64,000 nucleotides of DNA, taken from Lepraria neglecta. Lineage: Eukaryota; Ascomycota; Lecanoromycetes; Lecanorales; Stereocaulaceae. The stretch covers positions 2,418,001-2,482,000 of the forward strand of contig CM065651.1 in NCBI GenBank assembly GCA_033220425.1, in the 5' to 3' direction. Below, piece by piece: positions 22,741 through 34,602 of this stretch. Position numbers and translations under genes: made by a program. The notes under the pieces are model-generated. The model saw only the letters and a program-made list of their open reading frames with translations. It was not told the DNA's origin and did not search any database. Positions within the stretch are counted from its first letter, which is position 1; each line of letters opens with the position of its first letter.

Positions 22741-23117
22741 CTGCGTCTCCGACGATTTAATATTCAACGTCTCGTCCGAGCAATTCGATCTCCCCGGCGG
22801 GCTAGAAGCCCCCGAGAGCTTCGACTAGTCTTCCCTTATCTCTGATAGAACTCTTATAGACGTTCTTTATAGTTTCCCGCAAGGCTCCTAAGAGGTTTCT
22901 AGGTATTTTCCGTTTCGTTATACTCTTTCTATTTAACTAGATAGAACTAATTTCTTCTATCTAGGATCCTCTCGACCTCGTACTCTATTTCTTCTTCGAT
23001 ATTATAGTAGAACGTTTTTTATAGCGGCGTATTAGAGTCCGCTAGTTCCAAGAGTAAGATATAGAATACCGGATATACCTTGGCGTTAGGTAGTATTTAG
23101 AGTTTATAGTTAACTGT

Positions 23118-24335
23118 GTCACGGCTTGGCCTTTGCTCACTGTTGGTACCGATACGCGTAGTATGAAGCATGGTTATCGAACATAGTTATCGAACGTTCG
23201 ATCATCGCTCATGGCTAGCGGCTTGGCGCGTCTCTAGGACGCGCAGGCTTCATGTATCTATCTTCTCTCCTTAGATATATTCTTCTAGTCATACTTTACC
23301 CCTATCGACTCGCTCTAGGCAGGCCCCTAACATTAGAATATATCTTATCCTTATCCCGCCCTCGTGCGCTTATCAGCGAGGTTAAATAAACGGTAGAGCT
23401 CGTAAGCCGGTCAGCGAGCATAAACAAACGACGCAGAAGGTCCCTGAGTCTATACTGCAGGAGTAGTCGCTGAGACTATACTACCGGAGAGCTCTGCGGA
23501 GTATAAAAACGGTATACTAGTCTACCTGTAGCTAATACGAGTTGCCGTGTTGAAGAAAAAACACCCCTATACTAAAACAACCGACTATATACGCCATAGC
23601 ACGAAGCCTACCAGGCGAACCTATACCCCGAGATACCGAGCAACAGCGCGACGACATTCTACAACAAGCGCAAGCACACCGACGCGTATCAGTCATCCCT
23701 TAAGACGCGTCTGCCGGTGCTAGAGATACTGAGACTCTATAGGATATTAGTAATATATTATAATTATAGTACTGGGTTAAGTACTAACCGGCTTAGCTAC
23801 TATAATCCCTCGAAGAACTCTATTAGGAGCGTGACGCCGCTCTCTCCTATATTAAAGAATAGAGTGATATGGTCGATAAGGTCGATCGAGCCAACGACGC
23901 TGCTATATCGGCCTAATACCAGAAGAAAGTGGCTTAAGAGAAGGTCCGAACGCTATAATTATAGAATATAGATCTAGAAGATCGGAATGCTCGTCAGGAG
24001 GAACGTATTACCGAATTATAAGTAGATAGATCTCCCCAGCGCCAGGAGACTCTAAGTTCAATAGTTAGCGATTCGAAGACTCGTATACCGAAGGTATCTA
24101 ACCTACCGCTATATTGCGAGATAGATAGCGACCTTACTATTAAGGACTAGATCTAGCGAATCCGCGATAAGCTTATAATCAACGAGGATCACTTTAAGGA
24201 TGACGCTGCCCGAGCGATCTACGTTATCTCTCGTATAGGAGGTACTATAGTAAAGTATATCCAAGCCTATCGAACGAACGATCCCGAGCACTTCACAAAT
24301 CCGGAAGAAGTCTTTAGTATATCGCGCTTTCCCAA
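23118..24335 (+). mobile_element. Degraded LTR-retroelement start: probable LTR and gag fragment
   Basis: Starts TGTGTCACGGCTTGG at the G4 breakpoint. A TATAAAAA box near 23502 and an AAAAACA end near 23563 suggest a ~446-bp LTR. Downstream, plus-strand translation around 24145-24330 reads LIINEDHFKDDAARAIYVIS and GGTIVKYIQAYR, which has Gag/capsid character of the Ty3/gypsy type. Stops are frequent. The 3' part is missing. Confidence 0.5.
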
Positions 24336-24600
24336 AAGATTATGTCATTAGCGTCACAGCTAGTTTTGCGCTATCAGCAGGCCGCATGGCGATCAGGGTC
24401 TGCATCCCATGTCGATTGCGGACCGAGAAATCAGCCAAATCAGCAACTCGAGGTTGCCGATAGCAGTATCTGCAACCTCAAATTGCTGCGCTAGGCGCCT
24501 ACAATATTAGTATCAAAAGTTGCTTTCGTGGACCAACGCTACTATTGCGCATTTGTTCCGGAATACGAAATATGTACGCTCAGGTAGTATATTGATAATA
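24336..24600. other. Less-mutated unclassified insertion inside degraded sequence
   Basis: About 265 bp with balanced composition and intact CpA/TpG words, starting CCCAAAAGATTATGTCATTA, between strongly TA-rich flanks. No ORF, clear terminal repeats or RNA structure recognised. It could be a short DNA transposon fragment. Confidence 0.35.
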
Positions 24601-24752
24601 TCAGTAGATAAGAAGTCATCCGAGTCGGATAGTTCGGATACATCCTCCGCTGTAGTGGGTATATTCGAGTTAGATATCTTATTCAGAATTAACCTATAGA
24701 TAAGATAATGCGATAATCATTTTCATATTATACGTTTAATAGCTATATATTC

Positions 24753-25250
24753 TGTTAGCGCAGGCCACCTTGGGGTATGCTGACTAAGCAGAGCTAGAAA
24801 GGTGATTGGAAGGGTAAAGGTACTATGATCGATCTGTCAGAGCGAAGTAACTTGTAGAATATCCGATGTCAATTGGTTGAGATGAATATTTGACTTGCTG
24901 AGTTCTCCTTGGTGCAGGACTGTCTATATATGCCCCATAGCCAAGCCATCGCATAAAACATGATACAAGGCGTATCGCATAAAACATGATACAAGGCGTA
25001 TCGCATGAAGCATGATACAAGGCGTATCGCATGAAACATGATACAAGGCTTATCGCATGAAAAGCATGAAACAGGCGTATCGCAGAAAGCATGAAAACAG
25101 GCTCATTGCAAAAATGCCTTGGAACCATCCGAGACATGCAAACTTTTCCAACTCATCATTCCTGCCTCTCAGGACTGTGTTGAACAGCCAGCTCTCATAT
25201 GTGCCAGCACTTTGTCACCAGATAAAGCTATGTAAGCTTATAATTCAACA
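24753..25250 (-). mobile_element. Family A LTR (A5)
   Basis: Complete 498-bp LTR, TGTTAGCGCAGG to TTCAACA. Flanks TATTC and GCTTG do not match, so either a rearrangement followed insertion or one boundary is shared with another lost copy. Confidence 0.85.
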
Positions 25251-25631
25251 GCTTGTATTTAGTATATAAGTACGTAGTATATCTAGATTTTGGTGGCGGA
25301 TATTTAAGGAAGACTATAGCGCGAAATATCTACTAAAGATAGGAGAAAGCAAAGGGGAATAGCTAGTAGTCTAAGTACTTTTAAGTCTTCCCGAACTAGT
25401 ATAGATTAGATTTAATATTACTATAGAAGGGTAATAAGATTCTTATATCTATCTTATATAAAGTTAAAGTACCGCTAAGTAGAAGAAAAGAAACCCGTAA
25501 AAGCGCGCTATTGCTTAGCTAGAAATATCTAGCTTATTCATACGCCTATTGCCTCGTTATATTATCTCTACTCTATTTGAATAATACCTTCTAATCCACT
25601 CTATATTCATCGTCCGTAATAAAGTAGTAGT

Positions 25632-26155
25632 TGTTGAATTATAAGCTTACATAGCTTTATCTGGTGACAAAGTGCTGGCACATATGAGAGCTGGCTGTTC
25701 AATATAGTCCTGAGAGGCAGGAATGATGAGTTGGAAAAGTTTGGATGTCTCGGATGATTCCAAGGCATTTTTGCAATGAGCCTGTTTTCATGCTTTCTGC
25801 GATGCGCCTGTTTCATGCTTTTCATGCGATAAGCCTTGTATCATGTTTCATGCGATACGCCTTGTATCATGCTTCATGCGATATGCCTTGTATCATGCTT
25901 CATGCGATACGCCTTGTATCATGTTTTATGCGATACGCCTTGTATCATGTTTTATGCGATGGCTTGGCTATGGGGTATATATAGACAGTCCTGCACCAAG
26001 GAGAACTCAGCAAGTCAAATATTCATCTCAACTGATTGACATCGGATATTCTACTAGTTACTTCGCTCTGATATATCGATCATAGTACCTTTACCCTTCC
26101 AATCACCTTTCTAGCTCTGCTTAGTCAGTATACCCTAAGGTGGCCTGCGCTAACA
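25632..26155 (+). mobile_element. Family A LTR (A6), long 524-bp form
   Basis: TGTTGAATT to GCTAACA, one 26-bp unit longer than the common form. Flanks GTAGT and GGGCG do not match. It abuts the Helitron remnant on its right. Confidence 0.85.
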
Positions 26156-28060
26156 GGGCGGACTACATACAAGATCTAAGGGGGGATATATTACGCTATT
26201 GGTCCACTTTTGCCTGAGGAAGGCGTCACTGAGAGATACGCCCAGTACTACTTTATCAATACTAGCCAGGATTAAGTGGATACCCGTATGACGTATACTA
26301 GGCAGGTCGAAAGATCTATTGATACGGATATAGTGCTTCTTCTTCAGCGACTTCTTCGAGATATTAACCCCTATATACAGAGCTTTAAGACTTGCCGGGA
26401 ATACTTATTAGATAATAAGGCAAGATACCCTCTGTAGACTATAAACGTCTGTATTATACAACACGACCCTAGGCGTACTAATCGCGGTATATATAACCGC
26501 CCTATATCTAGTAAGGTAGCCTATATTATAATTACTCCTCCCGACGGCGCGAAGGGACGTATCGCACGAGATATTCGTATTAAAGTCAAGGGTGGGGGCC
26601 TTATAAGGGTACCTGAATAGTACTTATCCTATATAGCCCTGCAGTATATCCTACCTTTCCCTTATAGGGAACAGAGCTAGTATAATAGTCTGCCGCTGCA
26701 GGGATATAATAGGCTCCTAGAAGGATATCTCTTCGCTACCCGCAGGTTAAATATAAGGCAGGGAACTACTCAGCACCACGGCATATATTAGGACCCCGAC
26801 CGGCCTGAGTATAGCGATAACGAGGAAGAGCCGGAAAGAGATAGAGCTGCTCCGAGAGGTTGTGGAGGGTCTATACAGGTCACGAGGAGTTAGATCTATC
26901 GCTATTGGCTGCAGGTGAGCCCATTCTATAGCTTTCAAACGTCTGCCCTTGTATTAGTGAAATTACGTTTTCTAGTACTTTATATCTTTATATAGGATGT
27001 TACGATCTTCTATTATTTTTCTTTTAAGAAGCGCCGCCCCCCTCCTATACTATATTAGTAATACCCCTGTAAGCGCTAGAAATATAGCGCTTGATAGTGG
27101 TAGCTATAGATGTCGCCGTCGATGGTTGCGGAAGATACATATTATCCGATATAAGTGAGCTAGATATAGAGAAGAGTTTCGTTCTAAATGTAATTTATAT
27201 AGAACTATTAATATATTACTTAAAATAGTACTAAAATGATCGACGACTAGTAAATTCATATTGTATTTTTGAGTTTTCAAAACAAAATTTCTCTGCGGGG
27301 CAAAATTTGATATTTTAAAGAATTCTTCTGGTAATACTATAATAGCACTATAAGGGTAGATTCTCTCGATTACTCTGTTCCGGGCGTCTCCTTAGTCACT
27401 TTATTACTGACGCTTATACTACTATTAAATAGAATAACCTGAATTAGTATATCAAGTATTAGTATGAAATTCGGGTGCTTAGCTATAAAGGCTTAGTCGA
27501 TCGACTATACGAGGATCTAGATCTAGGGCTCAGCGATATCGGCAGTAAGGTTACCATTCTGCCATCTAGTATGGCCGGTAGCCCTAGAGCTATAAAGGTA
27601 GATATAGAGGACGCTTTAATAGTAGTACGGTATCGAGGCAATCCTGCCTTCTTTATAACTTTTATATATAACCTGAACTGGGCTGACGTCCGCCGTTTAA
27701 TTCGACCCGGTTTATTAACGACGGAGGTTTATAATATACAGGTACGGGTTTTTAATATAAAGCTCAGGGAGCTTCTTAAGGATCTTTTCGAGAGATATAT
27801 CTTAGGTATCTATATTGGTTATTACTATATGGTTGAATTTTAAAAGCGAGGTCTGCCGCACGCCTATATCCTTCTTATTATTCGTAAGGAGGATAAAATT
27901 AGATACGTCTCCCAGATCGATAACGCTGTACAGGCCGTTATTCCTGATAAGACGAAGGACCCAGTACTCTATAAGTTAGTAACCACTTATATAATCTATC
28001 GCCGTTACTTAGCCTCTAATATCTGCTAGGATAAAGAGAAGAACTAGTACTCCAAGTTCT
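26156..28060 (+). mobile_element. Helitron remnant, 5' part (Helitron-like N domain and Rep)
   Basis: Plus-strand translation reads YAIGPLLPEEGVTERYAQYY (about 26190-26250), TPPDGAKGRIARDIRIKVKG (near 26540-26600) and, after a ~450-bp gap, an open stretch 27475-27843 with LPSSMAGSPRAIKVDIEDA, FITFIYNLNWADV and, just past a stop, KRGLPHAYILLII. These are Helitron_like_N and Rep motifs. The HUH catalytic pair reads HAY: CAT to TAT is a RIP-type change. Stops replace Q/W codons. The reading continues past a 6.5-kb gypsy insertion into 34603-37620. Rolling-circle transposition is the family's role; this copy cannot be active. Confidence 0.85.
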
Positions 28061-28510
28061 TGTTAGAACCACTGGTTCTAACAGGACTGTCCTGTAGGAC
28101 AAGATACTACAGACAGGACAGGCAGCTCAGACGATGAGCGCTGGAGCGCTGAGCGATCAAGCGATCAGGAATGATGAGCGCTGGAGCGCTGAGCGATCAA
28201 GCGATTAGGAATGATGAGCGCTGGAGCGCTGAGCGATCAAGCGATCATGAAGTGCTTGGCAGGATTTCTTATGTCTACATATACGGGGGCTTTGCCCACT
28301 GTTTGGAACAGCGTGTTCAACTTGGTTAATCTTCCTGGTACTCCTTGTACTATACTTTACTAGTTATTAATATAGAACGTATTGGTTACCAACACCTAAG
28401 AAGACTGCCATTCTACCTGAGTGACTCCTCTCCTACAGAAGCATAAGACACATGTACCCCTACGCCGGTTATCGTACCATTAGGTAAACGATCGGATGTG
28501 GGTCGTAACA
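28061..28510 (+). repeat. 5' LTR of G1 (family C, 450 bp)
   Basis: TGTTAGAACC to GGGTCGTAACA. Begins with a perfect palindrome (28061-28083, 11-bp arms). Contains three copies of a 40-bp unit GATGAGCGCTGGAGCGCTGA... (about 28134-28250), versus one in the 3' LTR. Confidence 0.9.
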
Positions 28511-31500
28511 CTTTGAACACCCTAAGGGATAAGTTCTTTAACAACTTCAGGCAGAAACCCTACCCTAAGTACCTTAACAGTTACTGGCTAGAGACGCTAT
28601 ACTATAGACGAAGGATCTGGAAAAAGGATCAAGGTTGTAGTACCTGACCTATACTATGGAGACAGGGATAAGCTTGAGCCATAGCTTATACAAGTATAAC
28701 TATACCTTCTGTTCCAAGGGGATTTACTCCTAGTAACTAGATATACTACCTTCGCCATATCCTACCTACGAGGACGGGCCTAAAAGTGGGTCGAACCTTT
28801 CCTAAAGAAGTATATAGAAGACGACGACGAGGACGGCGATGTTAAATCTTGGATAGAGAGTATACCAAAGTTTATGGTTAAAATCCGCCGTATATTCGGA
28901 CCTTCCAACGAGGTAAACGTAGTAATACGTATTATCTAGTATATGAAGCAGAAGAAGTCAGCGTTAGAGTTTTCAATTTAATTTCAAATATACGCTACTA
29001 AGATAGGCTAGGACGATGATGCGCTGATGACGATATATTGTTAAGGCCTTAAAGATAATATTAAAGACGAGCTTATAAGATTCGGAGGAGTAATTAATAC
29101 TCTAGATAGACTTATTAAAAATACGATCGAGATCGATAATAAACTATTCGAACGATCTATAGAGAAACGGTATAACGGAGGAGTTAGTGGAACCCGACAC
29201 GAGGGATTCTTTTCGAAGACAAGGAATTACTAATAAGATTATAGGGAATATAATACTTACTATAGTATAGTGCCGATAGAGATTAACTTTATTTAGATAG
29301 GAAAGAAGAAAGGAAACTTTAAAGGGAAAAAGTAGTATAGAGGAAAGAAAGTAATTACTTGCTATAGCTATAGTAAACTGGGCTATATAGCTAGAGACTG
29401 CAGGTCGAACAATATAGTACACCGACCGCAGATTAACGCAATAGAAGGGGGACCTCTAGATAACGAGGAAGACTCCGAAGAAACATAGCAACCCTATAAC
29501 AAGGAAGAATTCAGTTAGGATTCGGAAGATAATACCTTCGAATTATAATTCAATAAAGAAGTATAGAGGTACTACTATAGGGATAGTAATAGATCTTAAT
29601 AGTACGAGACGGATTAGAAACAGCGGAAAGCTAGTCTAAAGGGACCAGCGCCGATAACCGAACCTAGATCTACTATATCCTAAGTAGAAGAAAAATTGCT
29701 AGAAATTAGAGAACCTTAATCGGACGAAGATAAATATAAACTCTTTAACGAAATCGAAAGCAAAGTACGAGGTATACTAAATAAGCAATTATCTATAAAA
29801 CCCAAATGGGACGAACCTATACGAGACTATCGATGCGATAGGGAATATTAGTAATATAGCGAGATTCTATATACTGAGTATATATTACCCGATTATTTAG
29901 TATATAGTGAAGAAAGAGGCCATCTAGCGAAAGAACGCACGGTACCTCTACTCAAGAAAGCTTACTATAGAGAAATATAGTAGTATAAGTATAAGGAAGA
30001 TAGATACTAATAGTATCTTGTAAGCAAGAGGAAATATTATTACTTCCTATACTTTATAGAGAAGTAGGAAAAAGAAAGAAATAACTCGCTTAAAGTCTTC
30101 AAGAAAGGAGCTTATAACCAAGTACTATAGTATAGCTACTTATATAATAAATATATCCCGTATAAGGGTATAAAGGGAGTATACGGCTTCCTACTATTAT
30201 AGGGAAAAGAGTAATCTCTTATACTACGGGGAAGCATAAGGAGATTAATACGTTATCCCCTAAATAACAATTATATTCCGCCTAGTATCACACTTATATT
30301 ATTATACTAGTAAATATTAATAGATAGCGGACCGTAGCAATAATAGATAGCGGGGCTACAGGAAATTTTATCTTAAGGAACTTAGTGGACTTAAGCGGCC
30401 TACCAACCCGAAAGAAGAAATTATCTTACGAGCTACGCCTAGCTAACGGGTTAGTATTCTTAATAGGAAAAGTAGAGGAGGAGACACGCTCCCTACCAGT
30501 AATAATTCAGTAATACTACAAGGAGATTACATTCGATATAGTTAGGATAGCCACTTATAATATCATTTTAGGAATACCTTAGTTAAATAAATATAACCTA
30601 GAAATTAACTAGAAGATAAAAGTATTTAAATTCGGATGATCTGGAGACGTTACTAGTATCAGACCTATTAGTTAATAGTAGATAATAATAGATAAGAGAA
30701 AGAACCGAAGACCGGTCGAAGTATATATTACTTTATTCTTAAACGATAAGAGCGACTTCTAAGAGAGAAGGCTCGACTTCTTAGTTACTAGTAAAGGTTA
30801 GTAGGATACTAAAGAGAGAGCTATTAAAGGAAAAGACGAACCTTCTGCGATCCCTCGGGAATATAAACGGTAGGTATACCTATTCGAGGAAGAGACGAGT
30901 GTAAAAGCGTTGCCTAAGTACTAACTATAGGATTATAAGATCGAACTCGAACCTGGTAAGGCGCCAATATTTAGACCTATCTATATACTATCAGAAAAGG
31001 AACTTACTATACTTCGCGGGTATATCGATAAGAACCTTAAGAAAGGATTTATTCGAGAATCTAAATTACTAGCAGGTTATCCAATCCTCTTCGCGCTGAA
31101 GAAGGACGGAAGCTTATAACTATATATCGACTATCGAAAGTTGAACGATATTACTATTAAGAATAGATATCCTTTGCCGAATATTAGCGAGCTATAGGAT
31201 CGGCTCGGCAAGGCAAAGATATTCACGAAACTAGACCTTAGAGGCGTATATAATCTAATTCGGATAAAAGAAGGCGAAGAATAGAAAACTGCCTTCCGAA
31301 CCAGATATAGCTACTACGAGTACTTAGTAATACCGTTTAGACTCACCAACGCACTAGCAACCTGCCAAGCACTTATTAATAACATCGTACGAGCACACTT
31401 AGATCGAACAGCGATAGCGTACCTTGACGACATCTTGATTTACTCTAAGGACAAGGAAGAATATATTAAGTATATATAGGACGTTATCGAATGCCTGTTA

Positions 31501-33813
31501 CAAGCAAAACTTCTCCTTAAACCAGAAAAGTGCGAATTTCACAGGGACTCTATTAAGTTCCTAGGATTTGTGGTTAGTATAAAAGGTATTAGTATAAGCC
31601 CAGAGAAAATCAAAGCCATAGCGGAATGGCCTACACTACAGGACGTCAAAGCAGTACAAAGTTTCTTAGGATTTGCTAACTTTAACAGGAAGTTTATTAA
31701 AGGCTACTCAAAGAAAGTACTTCCACTTATAGATATTACTAAGAAAGATATCGGATTCATATAGGGACAAGAATAACAAAAGTTATTTAACATGTTGAAA
31801 AAAGCATATACGGATCCTCTAGTACTCTATACCTTTCAAGCTAACAAACCGGCTCGTATCGAAATAGATACCTCGGATCTTACAATTAGAGTATGCCTTT
31901 ATCAAATAAAGGACTAAAAGTAGTATCTAGTTACCTACTTTTTACGAAAGATGTTAGTAGTAGAACAAAACTATAATATACACGACAAAGAACTACTTGC
32001 CGTAGTATATACACTTCAAAATTGGAGAGTATACGCAGAAAGCTGCTCGGATCTAACCATCTTTACAGACTATAAGAATCTTATTAACTTTACAACGATA
32101 AAGGAGCTAAATAGAAGATAAGTCAGATAGTTAGAACTACTCGGATAATATAAGTTCAAGATAACCTATACCCCAGGGAAGGATAATAGTCGAGCAGATG
32201 CGCTTAGTAGGCGATCGGACCATATAGAAAAAAAGAACGTTACGGAACGACCAATCCTAAAACGAGAAGCCGATGGATCATTGGTGCCACATCAGGCATT
32301 GGCAATGACCCTTCGTATATTAGGACCCGACACGACTAACAAGATCGTAAAGGCCTACAATAACGATATATTCGCAACAAAGCTACGACAGGATCAACCA
32401 AATTTAGTATTACTCAGATATCAGGAAAAAACTTACTTACCTAATATATACGTTAAAGAAGTGATCAGGGATCACTACGATGACCTATTGCAAGGTTACC
32501 CTAGAGTATCTAAGACTATAGAACTCCTAGGACGAGGATACGCAGCGCCGAAACTTCGGATACGCGTTGAATAATATATTAAAGAATATATTCAATACCA
32601 GCAAAATAAAGCGGCACGATACGCCAAATATAGACAAATTCAGTTTGTACCTGTACCAGAATCACCTTGGGATAATGTCACAATGGACTTTGTAGTCAAG
32701 TTACCACCTTCAAAGGATCTAGCTACGTAGGATATCTTCGATTCAATTATAGTCATTATAGATAAACTCACGAAGTATATAATCATAATACCTTTCAAAG
32801 AAACGTACAAGGCAGATCAGTTAGCCTTTATACTACTCGATAAGCTAATAAGAGATTATAGTATACCTAAGTCGATAACATCCGACAGAGACAAGTTGTT
32901 CACTTCTAACTATTAGAGAACGCTGATTGCGTCAATTAGAACTAAACTTCGGATATTAACCGCGTACTACCTATAAACTAATGGATAAACAGAACGTGCA
33001 AATCAAATAATAGAAGCATACCTAAGATACTATATGAACCAAAAATAAGACAATTAGGTTTCACTACTTCTAATGGCATAACTGGCGTATAACGATAAAC
33101 GGTCAGATACGACAGGTCTAATACTATTCTTTACTAACTACGGAAAGAATGCGAACATATTTCTGTAACCTAGGGAAGGACCTAACGTAGAAAAAGCCTT
33201 AGTTAAGGCAGAAGAGCTAAAGAATTTATATATAGATATATAAAAGATAATTAAAAGCTTAAATAATAAGTTAAAGGAATAGGTCAATAGTAAAAGAAAG
33301 AATATTCCTCAGCTTAAAGAGGGGGATAAGGTATACCTCCTAACAAAAAACATGAAGATAACAAGACTAAGTAAGAAACTAGATTACGTCAAGGTTAGAC
33401 TATTCTTAATAAAGAAGGTAAAGGGGGCCGTTAACTATAAACTCGAGCTTCTACCTGACGCTAAAGTATATCCGGTATTCTATATCTTACTTCTGGAGCC
33501 AGCGGACTCTAATATACTACTCTAAGAAACGTTTCATTATGACGTTGAGGAAGAAATAGAGTATAAGGTCAAGAGGATCCTAGACAGAAGGAATCAGTTC
33601 TATCTAGTTAAATAGAAAGGGTATAACGAAACGGAAAGTACCTAGGAACCTCTTAGGAACCTTGCGGGGAATTGCGGGGAATACCTGTAAGAGTTTTATC
33701 GGAGACAAGAGAAGACCAGTCGAAACTCTCGGGGCCCTCTAGGCCGGGGGGAGGTCGAACTGCTCGGAGCCGACGTTGAATATCAGGTTGTTCGGGATAT
33801 CTGGAGAGGCCCG

Positions 33814-34179
33814 TTAGTCCTCCTCCAGCTCCGCGATGTTTAAAAGCTCTCTTTTAACAAGTCTTTTCTTCTCCTCTTCGATACGGTCTTCCTCCGCTTG
33901 CAGCCGTGCAAGCTTAGCAACTATTTCACGGATTTCGGTGCGAACTTTCTTTCGCGCACCTTCTATACGGCGTATTTCAAGGGGCGACACCACAAGGTCG
34001 CACTTCTTACCACCAGCTACACAGGCGGAATAATGATCGGAGTTGGACCCCACTAAATACTGTCTACCCAGACGGGTACAGTTGTTACAAGGGCGTATAA
34101 CAGCTTCCAAAAGCTCCTTAGAGAGCTCGGTGCGACGGACGACAGGGTCCTTAGATCGTTTAGTACGTCGAGGTGGCAT
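33814..34179 (-). CDS. Antisense Cys-rich/coiled-coil ORF in gypsy G1
   Basis: An uninterrupted 121-codon ORF antisense to the retrotransposon, between the chromodomain end of pol and the 3' LTR. It starts MPPRRTKRSKD (basic), carries a Cys cluster VIRPCNNCTRLGRQYLVG ... YSACVAGGKKCDLVVSPLEI (C-x2-C, then C-x6-C), and ends in a charged, heptad-like helix (about residues 70-116) rich in E, K, R and L that would favour a coiled coil. The frame is also open for 30 codons upstream of this ATG, into the 3' LTR. Start at 34179 is chosen because the two sister copies share MPP-RTKRS. No known family was recognised; nucleic-acid binding is only an inference from Cys spacing and charge. It stays open while the sense frames are full of stops. 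Confidence 0.65.
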   Translation of the reverse strand: MPPRRTKRSKDPVVRRTELSKELLEAVIRPCNNCTRLGRQYLVGSNSDHYSACVAGGKKCDLVVSPLEIRRIEGARKKVRTEIREIVAKLARLQAEEDRIEEEKKRLVKRELLNIAELEED

Positions 34180-34192
34180 AAAGGATGGATGG

Positions 34193-34209
34193 TTTCTCGG
34201 GACGAGAAA
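34193..34209. promoter_or_regulatory. 17-bp palindrome upstream of the antisense ORF (G1)
   Basis: TTTCTCGGGACGAGAAA, 13 bp upstream of the antisense ATG and close to the polypurine tract. It is identical at 52990-53006. It contains no CpA or TpG and so cannot be hit by RIP, which may explain its survival. Confidence 0.5.
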
Positions 34210-34227
34210 TCTAGAGGAGGGGGCTAG

Positions 34228-34597
34228 TATTAGAACCACTGGTTCTGACAGGACTGTCCTGTAGGACAAGATACTACAGACAGGACAGGCAGCTCAGACG
34301 ATAAGCGCTGGAGCGCTGAGCGATCAAGCGATCATGAAGTACTTGGCAGGATTTCTTATATCTACATATACGGGGGCTTTGCCCACTGTTTGGAACAGCG
34401 TGTTCAACTTGGTTAATCTTCCTGGTACTCCTTGCACTATACTTTACTAGTTATCAACATAGAACGCATTGGTTACCAACACCTAAGAAGACTGCCATTC
34501 TACCTGACTGACTCCTCTCCCACAGAAGCATAAGACACAGAAACCCCTACGCCGGTTATCGCACCATTAGGTAAACGATCGGACGTGGGTCGTAACA
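34228..34597 (+). repeat. 3' LTR of G1 (family C, 370 bp)
   Basis: Starts with a mutated TATTAGAACC and ends GGTCGTAACA. It is exactly 80 bp shorter than the 5' LTR, equal to two of the 40-bp units. A purine-rich AGAGGAGGGGG tract lies just before it. Confidence 0.9.
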
Positions 34598-34602
34598 GTT
34601 CT

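Larger units (their letters stand above)
22277..23117 (-). mobile_element. Gypsy 3' fragment (G4): end of pol plus antisense ORF region
   Basis: Reverse complement of 22900-23117 matches G1 33420-33620 word for word in places (GTATATCCGGTATTCTATAT, GCGGACTCTAATA), covering the integrase C-terminus and chromodomain. It ends abruptly at 23117, where another element begins with TGTGTCACGG. Confidence 0.75.
28061..34597 (+). mobile_element. Full-length Ty3/gypsy element (G1), RIP-inactivated
   Basis: 6537 bp with LTRs 28061-28510 and 34228-34597 and GTTCT duplications at 28056-28060 and 34598-34602. It split a Helitron. Gag lies about 28550-29450 with a CCHC knuckle near 29359-29405 in which a Cys and the His have become Tyr. 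Protease DSGATGNFI is near 30346; RT has YLDD at 31420-31431; RNase H HDKELLAVVYTLQNW is near 31983; integrase follows (about 32460-33200); a chromodomain-like RILDRRNQFYLVK sits near 33580. Nearly every in-frame stop stands where Q or W is expected. An intact antisense ORF lies between pol and the 3' LTR. Confidence 0.92.

Noticed and set aside
24753-26155. A5 and A6 as the two LTRs of one element
   Set aside because: They are in opposite orientation and their outer flanks do not match, so they are separate or rearranged copies.
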